46,338 bases of DNA from an uncultured Lachnospiraceae bacterium (GTDB lineage: Bacteria > Bacillota > Clostridia > Lachnospirales > Lachnospiraceae). Location of the stretch: contig CACWLA010000018.1 of NCBI GenBank assembly GCA_902761665.1, positions 1-46,338 on the forward strand, read 5' to 3'. The notes under the pieces are model-generated. The model was not told where the DNA came from and made no database searches. It was given only the letters and a program-made list of their open reading frames with translations. Positions 25,377-35,398 of this stretch are shown here, piece after piece. A program made the position numbers and the translations under genes. How positions within the stretch are numbered: the first letter of the stretch is position 1; each line of letters opens with the position of its first letter.

Positions 25377-25792
25377 AACTCGTCTTCGTCCTCCGGAACG
25401 GAAGGGACTGCTTCGCCCATCGCAGCGATCTTGGCGTTCTGTGCCGCCATGACCTCATCGATCTTCTGCGACATTTCCGAGCCGTAGGCGATCGAATTAT
25501 CCATGATGAACGTGATCTCCGGCGTCAGCCTGAGGTTCAGGTTGACCGCAACTTCGTGACGGATGAAGCCGGCAGCGCTCTTTAAGGCAGCCTTCGTCTC
25601 CTCGACCGTTTCGTCATCGCCCAGTACGCTGATATAGGCCTTGCAGGTCTTCAGGTCCGGCGCCACCTGGGCATCGGTGACGCTGATCATGACCGGGATG
25701 CGCGGGTCCTTCACCTCTTCGCGGAGAATGCGGGAAAGTTCCCGCTGCATCTCCGCGTTGATCCGTTCGTTTTTTACACTATGTTTCTTCAT
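25373..25792 (-). CDS. rbfA: Ribosome-binding factor A
   Basis: A 139-residue KH-like 30S maturation factor. The family core is RINAEMQRELSRILREEVKDPRI and ITFIMDNSIAYGSEMSQKIDEV. The ATG at 25792 follows infB by one base; an in-frame extension to 26209 lies inside infB and is rejected. The acidic tail (VPEDEDEL) is extra. Confidence 0.95.
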   Translation of the reverse strand: MKKHSVKNERINAEMQRELSRILREEVKDPRIPVMISVTDAQVAPDLKTCKAYISVLGDDETVEETKAALKSAAGFIRHEVAVNLNLRLTPEITFIMDNSIAYGSEMSQKIDEVMAAQNAKIAAMGEAVPSVPEDEDEL

Positions 25793-25793
25793 A

Positions 25794-28769
25794 TCAATCC
25801 TTATGGCTCGGAAGCTTGCGCGGTTTTTCCACCATGGCATAAGCCTCGATGGCATCGTCCACGTCGAAGTCGCCGAACTTTTCAAAGACCAGGCCGCATT
25901 CGTAGCCGGCAGCCACTTCCTTGACATCGTCCTTAAAGCGCTTGAGCGAAGCAAGGTTGCCGTCGAAGAGCTGGTCCTTGCCGCGGGTGATGCGGCACTT
26001 GCAGCCGCGCTGCAGCTTGCCGTCCAGAACGAAGCAGCCGGCGATGTTGCCGATGCCGGAAGCCTTGAAGACCATGCGGACCACGGCATGGCCGATGATC
26101 TGTTCTTCGTATTCCGGTTCAAGCATGCCGAGCATGGCAGCTTCCACGTCCTCGATCGCCTTGTAAATGACGTCGTAAAGACGGATATCGACCTTCTCCT
26201 GCTCTGCAACGGAACGGGCCTGGGCGTCGGGCTTCACGTTGAAGCCGATGATGATCGCATTCGAAGCCGAAGCCAGTGTGACGTCGGATTCGGAGATGTT
26301 GCCGGCCGCGCTGTGGATCACCTTGACGGCGATCTGCTCGTTCGACAGTTTCTGCAGGCTGGTCTTCACCGCTTCCACGGAACCCTGGACGTCTGCCTTG
26401 ACGATCAGGTTCAGTTCCTTCATGTTGCCGCTCTGGATCTGGCTGAACAGATCGTCCAGCGTCAGCTTGCTCTTGGTTTCTTCCAGCAGTTTCTTGCGGC
26501 CTTCGGCAATGAAGGTCTCGGCATAGGCACGGGCGTCCTTCTCCGCCTTCGTGGAGATGAAGACCTCACCTGCGCCGGGAACGCTCGAAAGACCGAGCAG
26601 CTCTACAGGCATGCCGGGCGTCGCTTCCTTCACGCGTTCGCGCTTGTCGTTCAGCATCGCACGGATCTTGCCGTAGCAGCCGCCTGCCGCAACGTTGTCG
26701 CCCACGTGGAGCGTGCCCTTCTGTACGAGCACGGTGGCAACGGGACCGCGGGTCGGATCCAGCTGCGCTTCGATGACCAGGCCGCGGGCGCTTCTCTTCG
26801 GATCGGCCTTCAGTTCCTGTACGTCGGCAACCAGAAGGACCATTTCCAGCAGGTCTTCAATGCCGTCGCCGCGTTTCGCGGAAACGGGGACGAAAACGTT
26901 GGAGCCGCCCCATTCCTCACCGATCAGGCCGTATTCGGAAAGTTCCTTCTTGACCTTGTCGATATTGGCGCCGGGCTTATCGATCTTGTTGATGGCAACG
27001 ACGATCTCAACGCCGGCAGCCTTCGCATGGTTGATGGCTTCGACGGTCTGCGGCATGACGCCGTCGTCAGCAGCCACGACCAGGATCGCGATGTCGGTCG
27101 CCTGAGCGCCGCGCATGCGCATGGCGGTGAAGGCTTCATGACCGGGGGTATCCAGGAAGGTGATCTTCCGGCCGTTTATCTCGACCATGTAAGCGCCGAT
27201 GTGCTGAGTGATGCCGCCAGCCTCACCGGTCGTGACGTTGGTCTTGCGGATCGCGTCAAGCAGGGAAGTCTTGCCGTGGTCGACGTGGCCCATGACGCAG
27301 ACCACAGGGGGTCTCGGCACCATGTTCTCTTCCTTGTCCTCGACCTTATCTTCAAGGAGTTCGGCAATGACGTCGACGGTCTCTTCTTTCTCGGCAACGA
27401 TGTCGAAATCGAGTGCAATGTCAGCTGCGGTATCGTAATCCAGATCCTGGTTGACGGTAAACACCTTGCCTTCCAGGAAGAGCTTCTTGATGATGGCGGC
27501 GGGCTGCATCTTCATGGCTTCCGCCAGTTCCTTGAGCGTCAGCTTCTCTGGAATGGTGATCGTCTTGATCTGCTGTTCCTTCTGCTCAGGCTTTGCTTCC
27601 TTGGCCAGACGGTCCAGATCCTTGATGCCCTTGCCCTTTGCGGTCTTTCCGCCGGGACGGCGCAGTTCGCCGGAATCCCCCTTGTTGTAGCGGGCATTTG
27701 CCGTCTTGCTGCTGCCCTGCTGCGTGCGGGTCTGTTTGTTGTTCTTGCCGTTCTTGGAAAGGCCGAGGCCGCCGAAATCGGCGCCGCCGGTACGGGGAGC
27801 GGAAGTTCTTCCTGCACCTGCTCCGGCAGATCTGCGCGGTTTCTGGTCGTCGTCCTTATCCTTCATGAAGCCCTGGCTGCCGGTAGCGCCGGTGCGCAGG
27901 CCGTAGGTATTCCCGGTACGCTGATAAGTTCCGGTGCCGCCGGAATGATAAGCGCGGGTCTCGCCGTTCGCATTCTGCGTAAAGCCTCCGCGTCCGGACT
28001 GTCCGGGACGGCCCTGGCCGCCCTGTCCGGCAGCAGGCCGGCGTCCGTCGCGCGTTCCCGTGCCGTTCTTCGCGGCTTCGCGGCGTTCCTTCTGCTCGCG
28101 GGCAAGACGTTCGGTGCGGTCCTTTGCTTCCTGTTCCGCCTGACGGACCTTGCTCATGTCGACGAAACGGCGCACCGGCTTCGGCGGTTCTTCCGCCTTG
28201 GGCGGTTCGGCGGCAGCTGCCTTGGTCTCGGGGACCTTTACTTCAGCCGCTTCAGGTTCCGCTTTCTTCACAGGCTTTTTAGCCGGCTTTTCAGCCGGCA
28301 GCTCTTCCTTGGCCGTCTTTACGGGTTCCGCGGGCTTAGGCTCAGCTGTCTCGGCAGGTTTTGCCGGCGCTTTCACCGCAGCGGTTTCCTCCGGTTTCAC
28401 AGCCGTCTTTTCAGGAGCCTTTGCTGCCTTTACGGGTTCTTCCGCCGGTTTCTTCGCGGCAGCCGTTTCAGGTGCGGGCGCAGCCTTTACAGGCTTCTCC
28501 GCCGCCTTTTCGGCAGGCTTTTCGGGTGCCGGGGCAGCCGGCGCTTTCGGTGCAGAAGCAGCCGTCCCGGACTGGGCGGCAGGTCTTGCCGGCGTCTTTG
28601 CAGCAGACGAAGTCCCGGCAGGCTTCTTCGGCGCGCCCGGTGTCTGCGGACGCATCTTCAGACTGTTCTGCTGGCTGTTCTGGGCATGGAATACCACGCT
28701 CCATTTTTTCTTCTTCGGCTGTGCGCCTTCATCGGAAGGGTTCATATTGACATTCTTTTCATTATCCAT
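25794..28769 (-). CDS. infB: Translation initiation factor IF-2
   Basis: Brings initiator tRNA to the 30S P site and drives subunit joining. The 991-residue protein has a long N-terminal part (about 1-400) that is low-complexity: Ala/Pro/Lys/Glu-rich (about 40-190), then a Gly/Arg/Thr-rich stretch (about 230-350). The GTPase domain begins near 490 with [16 protein letters not shown], followed by DTPGHEAF and NKIDKP, then domains II-IV. It sits between ylxQ and rbfA. Confidence 0.98.
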   Translation of the reverse strand: MDNEKNVNMNPSDEGAQPKKKKWSVVFHAQNSQQNSLKMRPQTPGAPKKPAGTSSAAKTPARPAAQSGTAASAPKAPAAPAPEKPAEKAAEKPVKAAPAPETAAAKKPAEEPVKAAKAPEKTAVKPEETAAVKAPAKPAETAEPKPAEPVKTAKEELPAEKPAKKPVKKAEPEAAEVKVPETKAAAAEPPKAEEPPKPVRRFVDMSKVRQAEQEAKDRTERLAREQKERREAAKNGTGTRDGRRPAAGQGGQGRPGQSGRGGFTQNANGETRAYHSGGTGTYQRTGNTYGLRTGATGSQGFMKDKDDDQKPRRSAGAGAGRTSAPRTGGADFGGLGLSKNGKNNKQTRTQQGSSKTANARYNKGDSGELRRPGGKTAKGKGIKDLDRLAKEAKPEQKEQQIKTITIPEKLTLKELAEAMKMQPAAIIKKLFLEGKVFTVNQDLDYDTAADIALDFDIVAEKEETVDVIAELLEDKVEDKEENMVPRPPVVCVMGHVDHGKTSLLDAIRKTNVTTGEAGGITQHIGAYMVEINGRKITFLDTPGHEAFTAMRMRGAQATDIAILVVAADDGVMPQTVEAINHAKAAGVEIVVAINKIDKPGANIDKVKKELSEYGLIGEEWGGSNVFVPVSAKRGDGIEDLLEMVLLVADVQELKADPKRSARGLVIEAQLDPTRGPVATVLVQKGTLHVGDNVAAGGCYGKIRAMLNDKRERVKEATPGMPVELLGLSSVPGAGEVFISTKAEKDARAYAETFIAEGRKKLLEETKSKLTLDDLFSQIQSGNMKELNLIVKADVQGSVEAVKTSLQKLSNEQIAVKVIHSAAGNISESDVTLASASNAIIIGFNVKPDAQARSVAEQEKVDIRLYDVIYKAIEDVEAAMLGMLEPEYEEQIIGHAVVRMVFKASGIGNIAGCFVLDGKLQRGCKCRITRGKDQLFDGNLASLKRFKDDVKEVAAGYECGLVFEKFGDFDVDDAIEAYAMVEKPRKLPSHKD

Positions 28770-28772
28770 GCT

Positions 28773-29099
28773 TTATTCTCCCCGGTTTTCCGTAATGGTT
28801 TCTGCAGTGCGGCTGATCGCTGCCGCCAGTCCCTGATCCAGCACCGCGATGCAGGATCGGTCTCCCTTTCCAATCGCGTGCGCAAGTTCCTGCTTGCTGC
28901 TGATGACAAGGAGCGGACAGCCGCCGTGTTCACATCGGTCGCGGAATTTCTTCTTCGTGTTTGCCGACGCGTCTTCCGCGACGATGGTCAGCCATGCTTT
29001 TCGGGCTTTCAGTGCCTGTTCCGCGGCAAATTCGCCGCTTGCCACTTTTCCGGCTTTTGCCGCGATGCCGAGCAATCCCAGTATCTTATTCTCCGACAA
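28773..29099 (-). CDS. ylxQ: L7Ae/YlxQ-family RNA-binding protein
   Basis: A 108-residue protein of the L7Ae/L30e/S12e fold (LGLLGIAAKAGKVASGEFAAEQALKARKAWLTIVAEDAS), which binds kink-turn RNA. It is conserved in this operon slot, and its target in Firmicutes is not settled. It overlaps ylxR by 14 bases. Confidence 0.92.
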   Translation of the reverse strand: MSENKILGLLGIAAKAGKVASGEFAAEQALKARKAWLTIVAEDASANTKKKFRDRCEHGGCPLLVISSKQELAHAIGKGDRSCIAVLDQGLAAAISRTAETITENRGE

Positions 29100-29361
29100 G
29101 CGCCTTCACCTCCGCCCGAAGCTTTTCCTGTGCCTCTTTCGGCACATGGGTCCTGAAGGAACGGCTGAGCGCCTCCGATCGGAAGGCTTTCTCCAGACAT
29201 GCGGCGCTGCGGCAGAGATACGCACCGCGGCCGGCCGCTTTTCCGCCGGGATCGACGAGATATTCGCCGTCAGGCGTATGTACGATCCGGATCAGATCCT
29301 TTTTGTCTTTTTCTTCGCGGCACCCTACGCAGGTGCGCTGCGGCTGCTTTCGTTCCTTCAT
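29086..29361 (-). CDS. ylxR: YlxR-family RNA-binding protein (DUF448)
   Basis: A 91-residue protein with the conserved RTCVGCREEKDKKDLIRIV start and a second cysteine block GRGAYLCRSAACLEKA, probably a nucleic-acid-binding fold. It lies between nusA (8-base gap) and ylxQ. Confidence 0.94.
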   Translation of the reverse strand: MKERKQPQRTCVGCREEKDKKDLIRIVHTPDGEYLVDPGGKAAGRGAYLCRSAACLEKAFRSEALSRSFRTHVPKEAQEKLRAEVKALVGE

Positions 29362-29369
29362 GCTGTCAG

Positions 29370-30494
29370 TTATGCCTCTTCCTCGGGGACGTATCCTTCT
29401 TCTTCAGAATAGTCGTTGCTGTAGTCGTCAATGTAGCCGATCTCTTCGAACAGGCCGGACTCTCTGGCTTCGGTCTCACTCTTGATATCGATCTTATAGC
29501 CCGTAAGCTTGGCGGAAAGCCTGGCGTTCTGGCCGGCTCTGCCGATCGCGAGGGACAGCTGGAAGTCGGGGACGATGACCAGAGCTTCTTTTTCTTCGTC
29601 ATCCGCCAGGACGCAGATGACCTTGGCCGGGCTGAGGGCGTTTTCGATCAGTTCCGCGGAGTTGTCGCTCCAGTGGATGATGTCGATCTTTTCGCCGCCC
29701 AGTTCGTCAACGACCGCGTTCACGCGGACGCCGTTCAGGCCGACGCAGGCGCCGATCGGATCCACGCCTTCGTCATAGGAAACGACAGCCATCTTGGTGC
29801 GGGAACCGGCTTCGCGGGCGATTGCCTTGATCTCGACGATACCCTGCTGGATCTCAGCCACTTCGGCTTCGAAAAGGCGCTTGACGAGGTCCGGATGGGT
29901 CCGGCTGACGAGGATGTGCGGACCGCGGGGCGTATCCTTGACTTCAAGGATGAGGACCTTGATGCGCTCGGTCGGACGGTAATTCTCCGTCTTGACCTGT
30001 TCGTTTTCAGGCATGATTGCATCGGCCTTGCCCAGGTTGATATTGATGTTCTTTCCGATATGACGCTGCACGACGCCGGTGATGATGTCATGCTCACGGG
30101 AATTGTAGCGGTCGTAGACCGACTTGCGTTCTTCTTCGCGCAGTTTCTGCAGGATGACGTTCTTCGCGTTCTGCGTGGCAATGCGGCCGAAGCTCGCAGA
30201 ACGGATGTCTTCGCGGACGACGTCGCCCAGCTGGTACATCGCGTTCTTCTTGTGCGCGTCCGCCAGGGAGATCTCCAGGGCGGGATCGGTCACGGTCTCC
30301 ACCACGGTCTTTTCGGCGTACATCTCGTAGTCGCCGGTCTCGCGGTCCATATGGACGTGGATATTGTCAGCCTTGCCGAAATGGTTCTTGCAGGCCGTAA
30401 GCAGCGAGTTCTCGATCGCTTCCATGATCACTTCGCGGCTGATATCTTTCTCTTTTTCCAGTACGTTCAGGGCTTCGATCAGTTCCTTGTTCAT
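29370..30494 (-). CDS. nusA: Transcription termination/antitermination factor NusA
   Basis: Binds RNA polymerase and nascent RNA to control pausing and termination. The 374-residue protein has the N-terminal polymerase-binding domain (1-130), an S1 domain (about 135-200), and two KH domains (GACVGLNGVRVNAVVDEL about 247; LAIGRAGQNARLSAKLTG about 318). The acidic repeats of the enterobacterial protein are absent, as usual for Firmicutes. It ends in an acidic tail. Confidence 0.97.
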   Translation of the reverse strand: MNKELIEALNVLEKEKDISREVIMEAIENSLLTACKNHFGKADNIHVHMDRETGDYEMYAEKTVVETVTDPALEISLADAHKKNAMYQLGDVVREDIRSASFGRIATQNAKNVILQKLREEERKSVYDRYNSREHDIITGVVQRHIGKNININLGKADAIMPENEQVKTENYRPTERIKVLILEVKDTPRGPHILVSRTHPDLVKRLFEAEVAEIQQGIVEIKAIAREAGSRTKMAVVSYDEGVDPIGACVGLNGVRVNAVVDELGGEKIDIIHWSDNSAELIENALSPAKVICVLADDEEKEALVIVPDFQLSLAIGRAGQNARLSAKLTGYKIDIKSETEARESGLFEEIGYIDDYSNDYSEEEGYVPEEEA

Positions 30495-30521
30495 TTTCCG
30501 GTGTCCTCCGTGTTTCTATCG

Positions 30522-31001
30522 TCAAAAATCAGAAAAGTCGATGTAAGGCCGTACCAGGGAAACGTCCCGGCGGGCAAAGGTCTTCGTTTCCCCTTCTCCG
30601 AAAGAAAGGGTCACGGTCTCGCTGTCGAATGCTTCCAGCATTCCGATGTATTCCTTGTTTTTCTCCGCATCGGGCTTGAACAGGTGGAGTTCCACGTCAT
30701 TTCCGATGTTCCGCAGGAAATCCCTGTCTTTTTTGAAGGGACGGAGCAGTCCCGGAGAACTGACTTCCAGCGTGTATGCCTCATCAATGAAATCGGCCTT
30801 GTCCAGTTCGGCTTCCCAGGCACGGCTTGCTGCTTCGCAGTCACCGATCTTTATTCCGCCCGGCTTGTCCAGGTAAGCGCGAAGGTATCTCGCAGCCCCT
30901 TCCTTGACGTATTCCACGTCCACGAGCTCAAGGCCCTGCGCCGTACAGATCGGCTGCAGCAGCTCTTCCGCTCTCTTCTCGCATTCTTCTCTGCGGATCA
31001 T
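30522..31001 (-). CDS. rimP: Ribosome maturation factor RimP
   Basis: A 159-residue 30S maturation factor. The pattern LELVDVEYVKEGAARYLRAYLDKPGGI and YTLEVSSPGLLRPFKKDRDF is diagnostic. The ATG at 31001 follows AAAGGGG; a frame extension to 31064 crosses the leader hairpin. It is the first gene of the nusA-infB operon. Confidence 0.96.
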   Translation of the reverse strand: MIRREECEKRAEELLQPICTAQGLELVDVEYVKEGAARYLRAYLDKPGGIKIGDCEAASRAWEAELDKADFIDEAYTLEVSSPGLLRPFKKDRDFLRNIGNDVELHLFKPDAEKNKEYIGMLEAFDSETVTLSFGEGETKTFARRDVSLVRPYIDFSDF

Positions 31002-31021
31002 TTCATACCCCTTTACAAAAC

Positions 31022-31050
31022 GGAAAGAGTGGCTTTCGACCACTCTTTCC
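31022..31050 (-). promoter_or_regulatory. rimP-nusA operon leader hairpin
   Basis: A perfect 11-bp stem GGAAAGAGTGG/CCACTCTTTCC (loop 7 bases) followed by GTTTTG on the minus strand, 20 bases before rimP. The T run is weak, so it may be an attenuator or a 5' stabiliser rather than a full terminator. Confidence 0.6.
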
Positions 31051-31075
31051 AACAAAGTCAACATTCAACGATGGC

Positions 31076-31104
31076 ATTATAAAGGGCATCTCCGAAAAAA
31101 TCAA
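31076..31104 (-). promoter_or_regulatory. Promoter of the rimP-nusA-infB operon
   Basis: Minus-strand TTGATT (31099-31104) and TATAAT (31076-31081), spacer 17 bases. Confidence 0.88.
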
Positions 31105-31139
31105 GCCCTTTTTGTCATTTTTTTCGCTTTTTTTGATGA

Positions 31140-31174
31140 ATTTCGGCTGCGAAATGCGGTTTCACAGCCGAAAT
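31140..31174 (-). terminator. Possible glpK terminator
   Basis: ATTTCGGCTG pairs with CAGCCGAAAT around a 15-base loop just after glpK. There is no clear T run on the minus strand, so it is uncertain. Confidence 0.4.
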
Positions 31175-31199
31175 CGTGAAAACTGCTGTGCTTCGGGGC

Positions 31200-32717
<1,518 letters not shown>

Positions 32718-32751
32718 TTATTGTTAATCACTGCTTATCAAAAGACGAAAA

Positions 32752-32779
32752 GCAGGGGCTTCCCGAAGGATACCCCTGC
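32752..32779 (-). terminator. recA terminator
   Basis: GCAGGGG/CCCCTGC with a 14-base loop, followed on the minus strand by TTTTCGTCTTTT, directly after recA. Confidence 0.78.
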
Positions 32780-32786
32780 CGTCTTC

Positions 32787-33800
32787 TTATTCCTCGGACT
32801 TTGCCGCGGCCGGAAGGCCGAAATGCGCTCTGACCAGTCCTTCGACCTCTTCGAGCATCTCGGGATGCGTCTTCAGGTAGAGCTTGGTATTGTCGCGGCC
32901 CTGGCCGATACGGCTGCCCTGATAAGAATACCAGGCGCCGCTCTTCTCGATGATGCCGGCTTTTTCCGCAAGGCTCAGGATATCGCCCTCACGGGAGATG
33001 CCGGTGCCGAACATGATGTCGAATTCCGCTTCCTTGAAAGGCGGAGCGACCTTGTTCTTGACGACCTTCACGCGCACGTGGTTGCCGATCACTTCGCCGC
33101 CTTGCTTGATGGATTCGATGCGGCGCACGTCCAGACGCACGGAACTGTAGAACTTCAGCGCGCGGCCGCCGGTCGTGACTTCGGGATTGCCGAACATCAC
33201 GCCAACCTTCTCACGCAGCTGGTTGATGAAGATGACGACGCAGCCGCTGCGGCCGATCGCCGCGGTCAGCTTGCGGCAGGCCTGGCTCATCAGGCGGGCC
33301 TGCTTGCCCATCTGCGCATCGCCCATGTCGCCGTCGATCTCATCCTTCGGGACCAGTGCGGCAACGGAGTCGATGACGACGACGTCCATGGCGCCTGAGC
33401 GGACCATGGTCTCGGCGATCTCCAGCGCCTGCTCGCCGTTGTCCGGCTGCGAAACGTAGAGGTTATCCACATCGACGCCGATGGCCTTGGCGTACTTCGG
33501 ATCAAGTGCGTGTTCAGCGTCCACGAAACCCGCGATGCCGCCGAGTTTCTGTGCTTCAGCAACTACGTGCAGAGCCAGTGTGGTCTTGCCGCTGGATTCC
33601 GGTCCGAAGATCTCAATGATGCGGCCTTTAGGAATGCCGCCGAGCCCGAGCGCAAGATCCAGGGAAATGGAACCGGTCGGGATGGTTTCGATATTCATGG
33701 CGGTATTGTCGCCCAGTCTCATGATGGAACCCTTGCCGTAGTCCTTCTCGATGGATGCGACGGCAGTTTCCAGTGCTCTTCTTTTATCTTCCTGATTCAT
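32787..33800 (-). CDS. recA: Recombinase RecA
   Basis: Forms filaments on single-stranded DNA, catalyses strand exchange and triggers LexA cleavage. The 337-residue protein has Walker [10 protein letters not shown] (about 65-73), the catalytic glutamate region VDAEHALD, Walker [13 protein letters not shown], and loop L2 around [25 protein letters not shown]. The C-terminal tail is short and acidic, as in other Firmicutes. An SOS box lies in the 5' untranslated region (33813-33826), so it belongs to the LexA regulon. GGAGG precedes the ATG. Confidence 0.99.
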   Translation of the reverse strand: MNQEDKRRALETAVASIEKDYGKGSIMRLGDNTAMNIETIPTGSISLDLALGLGGIPKGRIIEIFGPESSGKTTLALHVVAEAQKLGGIAGFVDAEHALDPKYAKAIGVDVDNLYVSQPDNGEQALEIAETMVRSGAMDVVVIDSVAALVPKDEIDGDMGDAQMGKQARLMSQACRKLTAAIGRSGCVVIFINQLREKVGVMFGNPEVTTGGRALKFYSSVRLDVRRIESIKQGGEVIGNHVRVKVVKNKVAPPFKEAEFDIMFGTGISREGDILSLAEKAGIIEKSGAWYSYQGSRIGQGRDNTKLYLKTHPEMLEEVEGLVRAHFGLPAAAKSEE

Positions 33801-33812
33801 GATGCCTCCGTT

Positions 33813-33826
33813 CGAACTAATGTTCG
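33813..33826. promoter_or_regulatory. SOS box of recA
   Basis: CGAACTAATGTTCG is a perfect palindrome with both CGAAC/GTTCG half-sites. It lies about 10 bases downstream of the -10 and 13 bases upstream of the start codon. Confidence 0.92.
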
Positions 33827-33835
33827 ATTTTCTTT

Positions 33836-33864
33836 ATCGTATGATATTTTCCCGAACTTGTCAA
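33836..33864 (-). promoter_or_regulatory. recA proximal promoter
   Basis: Minus-strand TTGACA (33859-33864) and TACGAT (33836-33841), spacer 17 bases. Confidence 0.88.
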
Positions 33865-33874
33865 GCGGTTTCCC

Positions 33875-33904
33875 CTGTTTTTCCGCATAAAAAACGGAAA
33901 ACAG
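33875..33904 (-). promoter_or_regulatory. Hairpin in the recA upstream region
   Basis: On the minus strand CTGTTTTCCG pairs with CGGAAAAACAG (one bulge) around a T-rich loop. An alternative pairing of AAAAACGG (33918-33925) with CCGTTTTT (33890-33897) would make a weak terminator-like hairpin with a T run. The two are mutually exclusive. It could also simply be the 3' end of the rhomboid-like gene transcript. Confidence 0.45.
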
Positions 33905-33926
33905 CCTGCGCCATCTCCCGTTTTTC

Positions 33927-33955
33927 AGTCTACAGGAAAAGCCGCTTTCTGTCAA
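33927..33955 (-). promoter_or_regulatory. Second promoter upstream of recA
   Basis: Minus-strand TTGACA (33950-33955) and TAGACT (33927-33932), spacer 17 bases. It would start a transcript that runs through the hairpin at 33875-33904 towards recA, or a short RNA ending at the T run near 33889. Confidence 0.6.
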
Positions 33956-33970
33956 GCCCGCAGGGAAAAA

Positions 33971-34813
33971 TCACTGCTGCCCTTCCGGATGCTCTGCCGT
34001 TACGTGAACGTGCGTATAGAGGTGGTCCAGGCAGTATTCCCGTCCGCCAGCGCACTTGCTGCAGTAACGGAATTCCAGGTTCGGATCGTCCAGTTCCGTA
34101 CGTCCGCAGACCGCGCAGCGATGGCGCGCTCCGCCGTATTTCACCGTCGGTTCGGCCGCCCTGATGTTCTCCCGGAACTGCTGGCGCCGGATGAACTGCT
34201 TCACCCGGAGGATCGGCTTTCGGATGAAAATGAAGAAGACCGCAACGTTCACGAGGCTGGCGATCACGGAAAACCGCGTCGCCCAGTTTCCCATCACGAG
34301 CTGGAGCCCCAGGATGACCAGGTAGAACACCGCCAGGTATTTTGCCTTGACCGGGATGATCATGTACAGGTAGAAACGCATCTCCGGCACCGTCATGGCG
34401 AAGGCCAGCAGGAAGGACATGTACAGGCTGTCAGCGGTGAGGGGCAGGATCCAGTGGCCGATCAGGTAGACCAGCAGCGAAATGACAACATTCGCAAACA
34501 GCCCGATGAAGACGTAAAGATTGAAATAAAACGTCCCCCACAGTCTTTCCAGATTGCTGCCGAGCGACCAGAAGATGAAGCACTCAAGCAGGAACCACAG
34601 GATGGACGTGGATGGCGGATACATGATATAGGTGACGAGCCGCCACACCTGCCCTTTGAGGATCATTGCCCAGTTCAGGCAGAGGTAGGCTTCGTAGAAG
34701 CCGGGCCGCAGGGTGACCAGCATGAAGCCGCCCACATACAGGATGATCAGATAGAGCATCAGATTCCTGATCGCGAAGCGGCCGAGTTTCCGTTCTAATT
34801 TATCCAAAGACAT
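33971..34813 (-). CDS. Rhomboid-fold membrane protein with C-terminal zinc ribbon, probably not a protease
   Basis: A 280-residue protein with about six membrane helices (about 20-200) in a rhomboid/derlin-like layout: NLERLWGTFYFNLYVFIGLFANVV corresponds to the rhomboid helix region. The catalytic GxSG motif is absent; the matching helix reads ADSLYMSFLLAFAM. The tail has C-AVC-G...YCSKCAGGREYCLDH, a cysteine-rich zinc-ribbon-like segment. The ATG at 34813 follows AAAGGAG; an upstream extension would cross its own promoter and is rejected. A pseudo-rhomboid that recruits membrane proteins is possible, but no function is known. Confidence 0.82.
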   Translation of the reverse strand: MSLDKLERKLGRFAIRNLMLYLIILYVGGFMLVTLRPGFYEAYLCLNWAMILKGQVWRLVTYIMYPPSTSILWFLLECFIFWSLGSNLERLWGTFYFNLYVFIGLFANVVISLLVYLIGHWILPLTADSLYMSFLLAFAMTVPEMRFYLYMIIPVKAKYLAVFYLVILGLQLVMGNWATRFSVIASLVNVAVFFIFIRKPILRVKQFIRRQQFRENIRAAEPTVKYGGARHRCAVCGRTELDDPNLEFRYCSKCAGGREYCLDHLYTHVHVTAEHPEGQQ

Positions 34814-34837
34814 AATGACTCCTTTTCTGCTGGTCCT

Positions 34838-34866
34838 ATTATAAAAAATCGCCGCGTCCTTGTCAA
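34838..34866 (-). promoter_or_regulatory. Promoter of the rhomboid-like gene
   Basis: Minus-strand TTGACA (34861-34866) and TATAAT (34838-34843), spacer 17 bases: a full consensus promoter. Confidence 0.93.
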
Positions 34867-34921
34867 ACGGAAAGAGAAACCGCGCCGTTTTAAACTTATT
34901 GCAAAGCTTTTCATTTTCTGC

Positions 34922-34950
34922 TTGACAATCACGGGAAAACCCGATAAAGT
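34922..34950 (+). promoter_or_regulatory. rpsT promoter
   Basis: TTGACA (34922-34927) and TAAAGT (34945-34950), spacer 17 bases. A 95-base GC-rich leader with small hairpins (TCGGCAGGC/GCCTACCGA near 35000) follows. Confidence 0.85.
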
Positions 34951-35054
34951 ATTTCTGCACGTCGGAAAGACCCGTGTCTTCTTTTCGGCAGGCGCCTACC
35001 GAAGGGCGGACTGACCCGCCGCCCGGCGGAATATGATGCGGAGGATAAGAACAA

Positions 35055-35318
35055 TTGGCTAACATCAAATCTGCGAAGAAGCGTGTTCTGGTTGCCGAGC
35101 GCAACGCTGAGCGCAATAAAGCGATCAAGTCCCGCGTGAAGACCTACGTCAAGAAAGTTGACGCTGCCGTCGAATCCGGTGACAAGGCTGCTGCGCTTGC
35201 CGCCTTAAGGGAAGCTGAGATCGAACTCAAGAAAGCTACCACCAAGGGCGTGTACCACAAGAACACCACTTCCCGTAAAGTTTCCCGTCTGACCAAAATG
35301 GTTAGCAAGATGGCCTAG
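35055..35318 (+). CDS. rpsT: 30S ribosomal protein S20
   Basis: An 87-residue 16S rRNA-binding protein (ANIKSAKKRVLVAERNAERNK ... TTKGVYHKNTTSRKVSRLTK). The start codon is TTG, 10 bases after GGAGG. A TTG start is also used by S20 in other bacteria and lowers translation, which may fit control through the leader. A strong bidirectional terminator follows. Confidence 0.97.
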   Translation: MANIKSAKKRVLVAERNAERNKAIKSRVKTYVKKVDAAVESGDKAAALAALREAEIELKKATTKGVYHKNTTSRKVSRLTKMVSKMA

Positions 35319-35363
35319 GAGCAACACCCTCTGTTCCCGAAACATCATGGATATCCAAAAAAG

Positions 35364-35391
35364 GAGGAACCTGCAAAGGTTCCTCTCTTTT
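35364..35391. terminator. Bidirectional terminator between rpsT and recO
   Basis: GAGGAACC/GGTTCCTC (35364-35371 with 35378-35385), with a T run on both strands. Confidence 0.9.
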
Positions 35392-35398
35392 TTTGCGT

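Noticed and set aside
25793-26209. An N-terminal extension of rbfA
   Set aside because: It lies inside infB in another frame; the ATG at 25792 gives the family-length protein.
27600-28740. Repeat-like Ala/Pro/Lys/Glu and Gly/Arg sequence in infB
   Set aside because: This is the usual low-complexity N-terminal part of IF-2 rather than a genetic repeat array.
25641-29156. A very long plus-strand open frame opposite infB
   Set aside because: It is antisense to infB, ylxQ and rbfA, which all carry clear motifs. Its length comes from GC-rich codon bias and low-complexity Ala/Pro/Lys sequence; its peptide is a run of Arg/Leu/Gly with no family resemblance.
34814-35128. An N-terminal extension of the rhomboid-like protein
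   Set aside because: It would cross the consensus promoter at 34838-34866 and the rpsT promoter on the other strand; the ATG at 34813 has a good ribosome binding site.
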